46,013 nt of DNA from Planctomycetota bacterium (GTDB lineage: Bacteria; Planctomycetota; Planctomycetia; Pirellulales; Thermoguttaceae). The position numbers were made by a program, and so were the translations under genes. The notes beneath the pieces were generated by a model. The model ran no database searches. It saw only the letters and a list, made by a program, of their open reading frames with translations, and was not told where the DNA came from. Positions within the stretch are counted from its first letter, which is position 1. The number at the start of each line of letters is the position of its first letter. Where the stretch lies: NCBI GenBank assembly GCA_029550925.1, contig JAKPGL010000210.1:1-46013 (forward strand). Reading direction: 5' to 3'. Below are positions 35,676-43,073 of the stretch, piece by piece.

Positions 35676-37274
35676 ATGACGCCAAAAACGCAAAAGAGCT
35701 TACTTACCCAAGTGGTACTCCTGGGACTTGGCGTGCTGGGGGTTTGGACCCAGACGCCGCCTCTGGCCGCTGCGGACCGGGAACAGTTGTGGTCGGCTGC
35801 GGAAGCCCAACGCCACGGCTTGGTTCGGGCCTGGTTTGGCCAGGTCCAGATGGACCCTGCGCGGAGCCGAGTTCAGGATCTCTGCTTGTATGAAGACATC
35901 TTCTTGGTTCAAACCGATCGGGCGATCCTCCACGCCTTCGAGGCCGAAACGGGACGGACTCAATGGGCCGTGTTGGTCGGTTCGGCGACTCGGCCTTCCC
36001 TGCAGCCGGCCATCAACTCCCAGTTGGTGGCGATTGTAAACGGATCGACCCTTTTCCTGCTAAACCGGATCGACGGAAAAATTTTGTGGAAAACCCAATT
36101 GGACGGATTTCCCGGCGCAGGGCCGACTCTAGCAAATGACCGGGTCTATGTCCCCATGTTGGAGGGACTGATTTATTCTTACCATTTGCAACCGGCCAAA
36201 GACCCCCGGGAAGCTCTTGGCGAACTGCGCGCTTCGAGTCGAAAAAAGCAGAAAGAAAGCCCAGAAGAACGTCGGACTCGTATGGCCGAACTCCGTTTAA
36301 GCCAGGAAAAGGTCCGTCCTGTGGTGTGTCAGTCTTTGGGCCACACGATGACGCCGCTTCAAGTGGGCTTCGAGGACGCCCGCGAGCAGTTGGTTGTTTG
36401 GCCTTCTCATCTGGGATATTTGTTTATTGGGGTCTTCGATAAACTGGAAGAAAAGTTGACCATTCGGCATCGGCTTCAAACGGAAAAGGCTATCTCCGCA
36501 CCGCCCGCTTATTTGCCGCCCGATCCGAAAAAACGCGCCGAGGGCGGCGTCTTTTTCACGGCCAACCACGACGGCTATGTATGGGCCATCGCGGAAAAGT
36601 CGGGCAATATCCTGTGGAAGTTTGCTACCGGGCGAACTATCGAGCGATCGCCGACGCTGATCGATGAGCAGCTTTTCGTAACGACTCTGGACGGCGGCAT
36701 GTACTGTCTGGAAGCCTCAACCGGCAAACTGATCTGGTATGTTCCCGAAGTCGTGCAATTCGTCACCGCCAGCAAAGATCGCGTCTATGCTGTAGATAAG
36801 CTCTCCCGGATCCATGTGCTCGACCGGACCAAGGGGAATCGATTGGACGCTTTCTCCGTATTGGGCCAGATCCTGCTTACTAATACGGAAAACGATCGGA
36901 TTTACATGGCCACCCCGAGCGGGCTTGTCCAATGCCTCCATGAAATCGAACTGGCCCAACCCGTCGAACATGGCGCCGCCCGCAAACCGAAGCAACAGCG
37001 CCCCGCCATCATCCAGCAAGAGGCTTTCCCCAAAACAGAAGAAAAAGAACAACCCGCTCAACCGCCCGAAGAAAAACAACCCGTTCCCAAAGCAAAAGCA
37101 AAACCAAAAGCGGAACCAGAAGAAAAACCAGAAGAAAAACTAGAAAAGAAACCAGAAGAGAAACCTGCGGGGCCGGAAGCCCAACCAGAAGAACCCGCCG
37201 AAGAAAAACCAGAGGCAAACCAAGAAAAACCTCCCGCAAAAGAAAAGGAGGCTAATAATCCTTTCCAGTTTTAG
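35676..37274 (+). CDS. Exported PQQ-type beta-propeller repeat protein with charged C-terminal tail
   Basis: 532 residues. A signal peptide spans about 1-33 (hydrophobic 9-24, cleavage near PLAAA-D). PQQ-like blades follow, with recurring 'GxxxWxxxxG' units: AETGRTQWAVLVGS, RIDGKILWKTQLDG, EKSGNILWKFATGR, ASTGKLIWYVPE. This resembles BamB or quinoprotein-like propellers, but no quinone-binding or dehydrogenase residues are recognised, so a binding role is likelier. From about residue 440 the sequence is Pro/Glu/Lys-rich low complexity (PEEKP repeats), ending in NNPFQF. AGGGG precedes the ATG by six bases. trpC follows 129 bases downstream, possibly on the same transcript. Confidence 0.88.
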   Translation: MTPKTQKSLLTQVVLLGLGVLGVWTQTPPLAAADREQLWSAAEAQRHGLVRAWFGQVQMDPARSRVQDLCLYEDIFLVQTDRAILHAFEAETGRTQWAVLVGSATRPSLQPAINSQLVAIVNGSTLFLLNRIDGKILWKTQLDGFPGAGPTLANDRVYVPMLEGLIYSYHLQPAKDPREALGELRASSRKKQKESPEERRTRMAELRLSQEKVRPVVCQSLGHTMTPLQVGFEDAREQLVVWPSHLGYLFIGVFDKLEEKLTIRHRLQTEKAISAPPAYLPPDPKKRAEGGVFFTANHDGYVWAIAEKSGNILWKFATGRTIERSPTLIDEQLFVTTLDGGMYCLEASTGKLIWYVPEVVQFVTASKDRVYAVDKLSRIHVLDRTKGNRLDAFSVLGQILLTNTENDRIYMATPSGLVQCLHEIELAQPVEHGAARKPKQQRPAIIQQEAFPKTEEKEQPAQPPEEKQPVPKAKAKPKAEPEEKPEEKLEKKPEEKPAGPEAQPEEPAEEKPEANQEKPPAKEKEANNPFQF

Positions 37275-37403
37275 AAACCATCCTGAAACAATGGAATTTA
37301 CGGATGAAAAAGGCGGCGGCCTGAGAAGGTCGCCATGTATCGGGTTCCCCAAAAACACCCTCCTTGCAAGGGAATCTTTGACGCCAAAGGGTCTGAGGCA
37401 ACG

Positions 37404-38189
37404 ATGACGCTCGGCTTTCTGGAACGGATTGTCGCCGGCAAGAAGGAGGAAATCGCTCGGGCCGAAGCCATGACGCCGGAAAAGACCCTCCGGCGGCGGG
37501 CGGAAGCCGCCCCTGCCCCACGGGATTTTTTCGGCGCCCTGAGCGGCGGCCCAACGATCCGCTTGATTGCCGAGCTGAAAAAGCAAAGTCCTTCCAAAGG
37601 ACTTCTTCGAGCCGATTATCAACCCGAAGCAATCGCCCGAATCTACCAAGAGCATGACGCCGCCTGTCTGAGCGTATTGACCGATCCGGAGTTCTTCGGA
37701 GGTTCTCTGGAGGACCTGGAGCGGGTTCGGGCTACCGTCTCCCTGCCGATCCTTCGGAAGGATTTCATCCTCACGCCTTATCAAGTCCTGCAAGCCCGCG
37801 CCGCCGGGGCGGATGCCGTCCTGCTGATCGCCGAATGTCTGGACGACTCTCGCCTTGCCCAGCTCTATCGAGAAATCCTTGCCTGGGGTATGACGCCGCT
37901 AGTGGAACTCCATGATCCGGAGAACCTGCCTCGGGTGCTTCGGCTGGGCGGACGGCTGATCGGCGTCAACAATCGAAACCTGCATACGTTTCAGGTCGAT
38001 CTGGAGCAGGTCATTCGCCTCCGCTCCCAGATACCGGACGACTATGTGGTTGTGGCCGAGAGCGGCGTCCGCACCCGACAGGATGTGCTTCGGCTGCAAG
38101 AGGCGGGAGTGCAGGCCATGCTGGTCGGCGAAGCCTTGATGACCCAACAGGACATCGGCGCCGCGGTCGATCGCCTCCTGGGCCGATGA
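37404..38189 (+). CDS. trpC: Indole-3-glycerol phosphate synthase
   Basis: 261 residues of (beta-alpha)8 barrel. It closes the indole ring of CdRP in tryptophan synthesis. Catalytic and binding motifs: AELKKQSPSKGLL (Glu and Lys), LRKDFILTPYQV (Lys), LLIAECLDD (Glu), GVNNRNLHTFQVD (Asn), VVAESGVRTRQDV and VGEALM. ATG 37404 has GAGG five bases before it and gives the usual family length; an upstream frame from 37335 adds 23 residues without family match. No other trp gene is in the window. rnpB lies 150 bases downstream. Confidence 0.95.
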   Translation: MTLGFLERIVAGKKEEIARAEAMTPEKTLRRRAEAAPAPRDFFGALSGGPTIRLIAELKKQSPSKGLLRADYQPEAIARIYQEHDAACLSVLTDPEFFGGSLEDLERVRATVSLPILRKDFILTPYQVLQARAAGADAVLLIAECLDDSRLAQLYREILAWGMTPLVELHDPENLPRVLRLGGRLIGVNNRNLHTFQVDLEQVIRLRSQIPDDYVVVAESGVRTRQDVLRLQEAGVQAMLVGEALMTQQDIGAAVDRLLGR

Positions 38190-38340
38190 CCACTCGAAAG
38201 GCTGGACCTTTTGAAGGACTGGCCGACTCATAAGCGGTAGCCCCCCACTGGTCTTTCGGCCAGTGGAGAGGTGTGCGGGATTTTGAGGTTCTTGGGATTT
38301 TGTCTGTCGTTGCCCAACCTCCTGTTTGCGATAAAATGGA

Positions 38341-38879
38341 AAGAGAGGGGTGGACTGGATGGCCGCCGGCTGAGAGGGTCAACGGGAGCTTGCTCCAATG
38401 TCTCTCTTAGCGGGAGGAAAGTCCGGGCTCCGCAGGACATGGTGGTGGGTAACACCCACCGGCTTAGGGGCCGCTCAGGTTGCCCCAAGACCAGGGAAAG
38501 TGCCACAGAAACCACACCGCCAAAGCGGGCGCAAGCCCGCATGGTAAGGGTGAAATGGTGCGGTAAGAGCGCACCGCAGGTCGGGCGACCGACCTGGCAG
38601 GGCAAACCCCACCAGGAGCAAGGTCAAGCAGGGAGCAGCGGCGGTCCAGCCCCGCCTGGACTGCCCACGGGTTGGTCCGGCCCGTTATGACTCTCGGGTG
38701 GACCGCTTGAGGGGTCGAGCAATCGACCTCCTAGAGGAATGGCCATCCACCTCGACCTATTGTTGGGCCTTATGAGCCCGCATTTAGGGCCTTTGAGAGC
38801 CCTCTGGGCCAACTTGAGCCCGTCTTTTTGTCGAGGGGACAGAACCCGGCTTACAGGTCCACTCCTCTCTATTTTTTTG
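38341..38879 (+). ncRNA. rnpB: RNase P RNA (class A) with an enlarged P19 helix
   Basis: Catalytic RNA that removes 5' leaders from pre-tRNA. P1 pairs GAGAGGGGTGGAC (38343-38355) with GTCCACTCCTCTC near 38857-38869, followed by seven T residues. P2 pairs GGATGGCC (38357-38364) with GGCCATCC (38741-38748). The P4 core is GAGGAAAGTCCGGGCTCC near 38412 with ACAGAACCCGGCTTA at 38840-38854. CCACAGAAA, GGTAAGGGTGAAA, GGTAAGAGCGCACC and GGCAAACCCC are all present. Between P2 and P4, where E. coli has a short joining strand, about 85 bases form an arm closed by CTCGAC (38751-38756)/GTCGAG (38830-38835), here read as an enlarged P19. The length is about 530 bases. Confidence 0.95.
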
Positions 38880-38947
38880 CGCTGGGGGCAGACCGCCACG
38901 CCCCGGACAGGGGAGAGAACCTGTCGGCCATCTAGCTCGGCCTGTTT

Positions 38948-39403
38948 TCAGAAATCTTCGCCGTTGAGGACTGTTTGGCCTTCTGCCACTTTTTCCGTCT
39001 GTTCTTCGGGCGGAAATATCCGGGAATCGAGCAGTTGCAACAGTTTGGAGATGCAGTATTTATTGAGGCTGGTGTGATGTTCGTCGGCTTCGTGGTGGAG
39101 GGCGTCGTAAAGGCTTTTAGGAATCCGGACGGTAATCACTTTGGTTTCTTCGTCTCGAACCGGAGCCGCGCGTTTTCGTAGTTGGCTCAACATCCGCTGA
39201 ATTTCCACATATTCTTGGGTTTTTTGGAATTCGTGATACTGTTGAGGGATCGGAAACACTTGGCGGAGCAATCCCTTGACGCCGAAGATTTCCCGATAGA
39301 ATTCCACCCAATTGCCCACCTGACGGAATTTCTCATAAGCCAGGCGATAGATCTCTTGCAAATCTACCGAAACCGGCATCGGCAAGGAAGAAATGTTGCT
39401 CAT
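38948..39403 (-). CDS. Ribbon-helix-helix DNA-binding protein (HicB/Arc-like)
   Basis: 151 residues. The C-terminal half (about 88-125) has the RHH pattern: strand VITVRIPKSLYDALHHEADEHH, then SLNKYCISKLLQLL. This matches the C-terminal DNA-binding part of HicB-type antitoxins and related repressors. The N-terminal ~80 residues (YEKFRQVGNWVEFYREIFGVKGLLRQVFP) form a helical domain of unknown role. No toxin gene (HicA, RelE or MazF type) adjoins it, so it is more likely a stand-alone regulator. A 12-bp palindrome with repeated half-sites lies 120 bases upstream and could be its operator. GAAAGGA lies eight bases before the ATG. Confidence 0.8.
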   Translation of the reverse strand: MSNISSLPMPVSVDLQEIYRLAYEKFRQVGNWVEFYREIFGVKGLLRQVFPIPQQYHEFQKTQEYVEIQRMLSQLRKRAAPVRDEETKVITVRIPKSLYDALHHEADEHHTSLNKYCISKLLQLLDSRIFPPEEQTEKVAEGQTVLNGEDF

Positions 39404-39522
39404 TCGGAGGGTCCTTTCCGGAAAAAGCCAATACCAAGAACATCCAAGTTACGGGGAAAAACTTTTTCAGAGGCTTTGGACCGAACGTTGGTCTCACGCC
39501 TACTGCCGGAATTGTAGAAGAG

Positions 39523-39555
39523 AATGCTAGCATTGCTATAAGTGCAAGCATTATA
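39523..39555. promoter_or_regulatory. Palindromic operator candidate upstream of the RHH gene
   Basis: AATGCTAGCATT (39523-39534) is a perfect 12-bp palindrome. The downstream bases repeat the half-site as GCATT followed by TATAAG (39548-39556), and the word TATAAG also occurs at 39537-39542. On the minus strand TATAAT (39555-39550) could be the -10 of the RHH gene, though its -35 is poor. Short palindromes beside a -10 are typical of autoregulated RHH repressors. Confidence 0.4.
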
Positions 39556-39580
39556 AGAACTTACGTCCGATCACCTACCG

Positions 39581-39794
39581 TGCCCACCAAAGAAGCAACC
39601 GAAAGAAAAATTGCCCACTTTTCAGGCTTTTCCGAAAAGAGTCAAAATGACAACAGGTGGCCAATGCCCCCTCAAAAGTTGTATATGCCCAAAAAATAAT
39701 CATCCTTCCCCTTGTCTCATTTCCCAAAGTGTCCACTTTGCCCCCTGGGCGATGTGCGATCCGCTGCCTCCAGGTTGCGATTGATGCCCCCTGG
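39581..39794. repeat. Cluster of TGCCCMCT direct repeats
   Basis: Same-orientation words near 39581 (TGCCCACC), 39612 (TGCCCACT), 39665 (TGCCCCCT), 39686 (TGCCCAAA), 39739 (TGCCCCCTGG) and 39785 (TGCCCCCTGG), plus TGTCCACT at 39730. Two of the spacings are exactly 53 bases. They lie in the otherwise gene-free region before the formamidase-like gene. They could be binding sites or a degenerate repeat. Confidence 0.4.
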
Positions 39795-39911
39795 ATATTT
39801 CCTCCTGCCGGGTGATTTCCGATCGGCTTTTCGTCATAATCAAGGGGTCGTGTAAACTCGAAGTCCTGTCTCTTTGCTTTCCTTGGTACTCTTTTTTAAG
39901 GAGACCGGCCC

Positions 39912-41507
39912 ATGAAAAGCACTCCGAACCAGGCCGTATCCCGGCGTGAGTTTTTCCGAGACGCCGTAGGGGGCGTCGCCGCTTTTTCGGTGGTCTCGCT
40001 TTCCTTGGACGGAAATGTTTCCGCCAGTTTGGCCCAGGCTGCGCAAGCCGCTCCTTCGGCCTCCTCCCCTCAGCCCGCCGCCGTCCATCTGATCCAGCAA
40101 GAGAACCAAAAACCCGGGGCGCTGGACTGGCAATTGACCCGGGTCCGCTTGGACAAGGTCGGCGGATTCCGCACTCCCTGGATCGAAGGCTACTGCTCCA
40201 AGCAATCCGTGGCCGCTGGAGAGACCTTGGAGATCATGGTCAGCACCGATCCGCCGGAAAAGTTCAAAATCGAAATCTTTCGCACCGGGTATTACGGCGG
40301 CCGAGGCGCCCGATTGATGACGACTTTGGGCCCTTTTGACGGTAAGCCCCAACCAGTGCCCCCGGTCGGCCCACGCCGATTACGGGAATGCCGATGGACG
40401 CCGGCCTGTTCGCTCACTATTCCGCCCGACTGGCCCAGCGGCGTCTATCTAGGCCGACTGACCACCCTGCCCGGCAAAGACAAACCCTATTGGCAAAGCT
40501 ACATCGTCTTTGTGGTCCGGGACGCCCGCCCGGCCGACATCCTCCTGCAAGTAAGCGACAACACCTGGCAGGCCTATAACCGATGGCCGGACAGCTACTC
40601 CGTCTATACCGACCCGAAAGGCACCCAAGGCCCTTGGGCCGATGCGAGTTTCGATCGTCCCTACGGCAAATACGCCCAGATTTATGAAAATCCCCAGTCG
40701 ATCGGCTCGGGCGAATGGCTCTGTTTTGAATTTCCTCTGGCCTATTGGTTGGAGCAGCAGGGGTATGATGTTACCTACTGTTCCAACGCGGACATGATCA
40801 GTCCGGACCGAGGGCTCCGATGCAAGGTGTTCATCAGCAACGGCCACGACGAATATTGGGACATTCGGCAATGGGATAGCGTAGTGAAAATGCGGGACGC
40901 CGGGGTAACGCTTTTGTTTTTATCCGGCAATGCGGTCTGCTGGGTCAGCCCGCTGAAACCATCGACCGACGGCCGACCGGCGCGGATCATGTTCCGGGGC
41001 GGCCCGTACGGCGGCAACTACAAATATGCCGAAGATCGCCACAAACAGCATGGTCCGTTTCCTCACCGAGGACCGGACGAAGGCTATCTGATTGGCGCCC
41101 GCAATGTGGATCCGGTCAACGGCGGCGGCGATTGGGTTTGCACCATGCCGGAGCATTGGATTTTTGAAGGCACTGGCATGAAGCACGGCGACGCCATTCC
41201 GGGGCTGATCGGCTGGGAGTATCACGGCGATCCACCGAAGGATATTCCGGGCCTGGAGGTGGTGGCTGAAGGAACCGCCTGGCAGGGCGGAGATCGGCCG
41301 CAGCATTGGACGGCTACCATCTATCCTGGGCCGAAAGGCAATTTCGTCTTCAATGCCTCGACGATCTTTTGGTGCCAGGATTTAGCATCGCCGCCGGGGC
41401 ATTGGTTGCCCTGGTCCCATTGGAGTCGGCCGCACGGGCCTGACCCTCGGGTCCAACGGATCACCGCCAACCTGCTCCAACGTGCCTTGCGCCGCCAAGG
41501 GAGTTGA
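39912..41507 (+). CDS. Tat-exported N,N-dimethylformamidase beta-subunit-like protein
   Basis: 531 residues. A twin-arginine signal at 10-33 (VSRREFFRDAVGGVAAFSVVSL) is followed by an Ala/Pro-rich linker. The body matches the C-terminal domain of the large subunit of N,N-dimethylformamidase and related proteins: VSDNTWQAYNRWPDSYSVY, GQFEF-type strands, YDVTYCSNADMI, VFISNGHDEYWDIRQWDSV, FLSGNAVCWVSP and a C-terminal FNASTIFWCQDLA. The domain has a class I glutamine amidotransferase-like fold. The characterised enzyme hydrolyses dimethylformamide; many planctomycete paralogues probably act elsewhere. AAGGAG lies nine bases before the ATG. Its stop lies 120 bases before the convergent trxB stop. 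Confidence 0.88.
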   Translation: MKSTPNQAVSRREFFRDAVGGVAAFSVVSLSLDGNVSASLAQAAQAAPSASSPQPAAVHLIQQENQKPGALDWQLTRVRLDKVGGFRTPWIEGYCSKQSVAAGETLEIMVSTDPPEKFKIEIFRTGYYGGRGARLMTTLGPFDGKPQPVPPVGPRRLRECRWTPACSLTIPPDWPSGVYLGRLTTLPGKDKPYWQSYIVFVVRDARPADILLQVSDNTWQAYNRWPDSYSVYTDPKGTQGPWADASFDRPYGKYAQIYENPQSIGSGEWLCFEFPLAYWLEQQGYDVTYCSNADMISPDRGLRCKVFISNGHDEYWDIRQWDSVVKMRDAGVTLLFLSGNAVCWVSPLKPSTDGRPARIMFRGGPYGGNYKYAEDRHKQHGPFPHRGPDEGYLIGARNVDPVNGGGDWVCTMPEHWIFEGTGMKHGDAIPGLIGWEYHGDPPKDIPGLEVVAEGTAWQGGDRPQHWTATIYPGPKGNFVFNASTIFWCQDLASPPGHWLPWSHWSRPHGPDPRVQRITANLLQRALRRQGS

Positions 41508-41626
41508 ACGCCCTTTTCCGCTCGGACGAGCCGATCTTAGAGAGGTTTCCGGGGGATCATATCCGGGCTGCTTGCACGCCGGGAGGATAGATTCTTCCTC
41601 CATTCGGTCGAAATGTTCCCGTAATT

Positions 41627-42673
41627 TCAAATCCCTCGCGCGGCGAGCCAGCGTTCGGCGTCCAGGGCGGCCATGCAGCCGGTACCCGCCGCCGTAATGG
41701 CTTGCCGATAGTAGTCGTCGCACACATCGCCGGCGGCAAACACCCCTTCCACGCTGGTATAGGTCCGGAACGGCGTTGTCCAGCGGATGTATTTTTTCTC
41801 CGTGAGTTCCAATTGCCCTTCCAGAAAGCGGGTGTTGGGCGTATGGCCGATGGCCACAAAAAGGCCCGAGACATCTACTGTCTTTTCCGGCTCGCCCACG
41901 GTGCTTCGTAGTCGGAGGCCGGTTACCCCCTCTTGGTCGTTTCCGAGAACCTCTTCGACGACTCGGTTCCAAAGGACTTGGATTTTCGGATGTTCCAAGG
42001 CCCGGCGGGTCATCACTTTGGACGCCCGCAGTTGGTCCCGGCGATGCACCAGATAGACTGTGCCGGCAAACTTGGCCATATAGACGGCTTCTTCCACAGC
42101 CGCATCCCCGCCGCCCACCACGGCGACCGGACGATTGCGAAACCGCGGCAACGCCCCGTCGCAAACTGCGCAGGCGCTGACGCCCCGGTTTTTGAACCGC
42201 TGTTCCGATTCCAGCCCCAGCCAGTTCGCCCGTGCGCCGGTGGCCACGATCACCGCCATCGCCTCCCACTGGCTGTCGTCCGAAGCCCAAAGCCGGAAAG
42301 GATACGTCTGGAAATCCACCCGTACAATGTCTTCGGTGATGACGCGGGCGCCGAAGTTTTTAGCCTGTTGCCGCATCAGTTCCATCAGTTCCGGCCCGGT
42401 GATGCAATGACCGGTCTGCGGCGGCATATATTGCCGTTTCGCCGGGTCAATGGCCGAGTCCAAATACTCCTGCAACCGACCGGCCGGAAAACCGGGATAG
42501 TTTTCTACCTCGGTCGTCAGGGCCAATTGCCCCAGGGGCAACGTGCCGGCCAGCCGGTTTTCCTCGGTTTCCGCCCCTTCAAAGACCAAAGGCTGCAATT
42601 CCGCCCGGGCTGCGTAGATGGCCGACGTCCAGGCCGCCGGACCGCTGCCGATGATAATCACCTTTTCCGCCAC
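41627..42673 (-). CDS. trxB: Thioredoxin-disulfide reductase
   Basis: A 348-residue FAD/NADPH flavoprotein. The FAD site is [20 protein letters not shown], the redox CxxC is [11 protein letters not shown], the NADPH site is [17 protein letters not shown] with [10 protein letters not shown], and FAD closure is [24 protein letters not shown]. The CxxC is Cys-Ala-Val-Cys rather than the usual Cys-Ala-Thr-Cys. About 25 extra residues lie between [11 protein letters not shown] and TGPELMELM ([20 protein letters not shown]), longer than in E. coli TrxB. The start is GTG 42673, which has GGAG eight bases upstream; an extension from 42772 is rejected. Confidence 0.95.
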   Translation of the reverse strand: MAEKVIIIGSGPAAWTSAIYAARAELQPLVFEGAETEENRLAGTLPLGQLALTTEVENYPGFPAGRLQEYLDSAIDPAKRQYMPPQTGHCITGPELMELMRQQAKNFGARVITEDIVRVDFQTYPFRLWASDDSQWEAMAVIVATGARANWLGLESEQRFKNRGVSACAVCDGALPRFRNRPVAVVGGGDAAVEEAVYMAKFAGTVYLVHRRDQLRASKVMTRRALEHPKIQVLWNRVVEEVLGNDQEGVTGLRLRSTVGEPEKTVDVSGLFVAIGHTPNTRFLEGQLELTEKKYIRWTTPFRTYTSVEGVFAAGDVCDDYYRQAITAAGTGCMAALDAERWLAARGI

Positions 42674-42802
42674 CGAATTTTCTCCACAAAAAGGCCGATT
42701 GGCATTTCCTAACCCGCTAAAGAAACTTATTATAGAACAGAACCGGTAGCAACCCAGGGGGCATACCGACATGGTTCCGCTGACCGGATGCGGGAGAATA
42801 AG

Positions 42803-43015
42803 AATCCCCGTAACAGTTTAGCCGAATGAAGAAAGCCGCCTCTCCCCTTGTGGGAGAGGCCTGTAGGGCGTAGGCACTGCCTACGCCGAAAGCCGGGTGA
42901 GGGAGTCAACAGGCGATTGCCCCCTCCCTTTTCCCCCTCACTCCACCCTCTCGACGGCCAGGGGAGAGGGATAAGGATAGGCCTACTGCATTCAGCTAAA
43001 ATGTACCAATCCCCC
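42803..43015. mobile_element. MITE-like element (copy D) with different interior
   Basis: The left end TAACAGTTTAGCCGAATGA (42811-42829) and right end GCATTCAGCTAAAATGTA (42988-43005) match copy A. The target duplication is AATCCCCG (42803-42810) and AATCCCCC (43008-43015), with the same two-base offset at the right end as in A and B. The interior lacks the dRS3-like core. Instead it has CCTCTCCC/GGGAGAGG (42838-42858), GGCGTAGGCA/TGCCTACGCC (42867-42887) and the CTCTCGACGGCCAGGGGA block shared with the window start. It lies between trxB and cstA. Confidence 0.72.
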
Positions 43016-43073
43016 TGTTTTCTCCTGTTCCACGGATCCTAGAGAGGAAGTTTCCCCGCGGGAGAATCGAACC

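Noticed and set aside
38948-39403. A HicAB toxin-antitoxin pair
   Set aside because: Only the HicB-like half is seen; flanking DNA encodes rnpB on one side and a formamidase-like gene on the other, with no toxin frame.
42838-42965. Repeated palindromes that might suggest a CRISPR array
   Set aside because: There are no regularly spaced identical repeats with unique spacers; they are interior parts of a MITE-like element. No cas genes are present.
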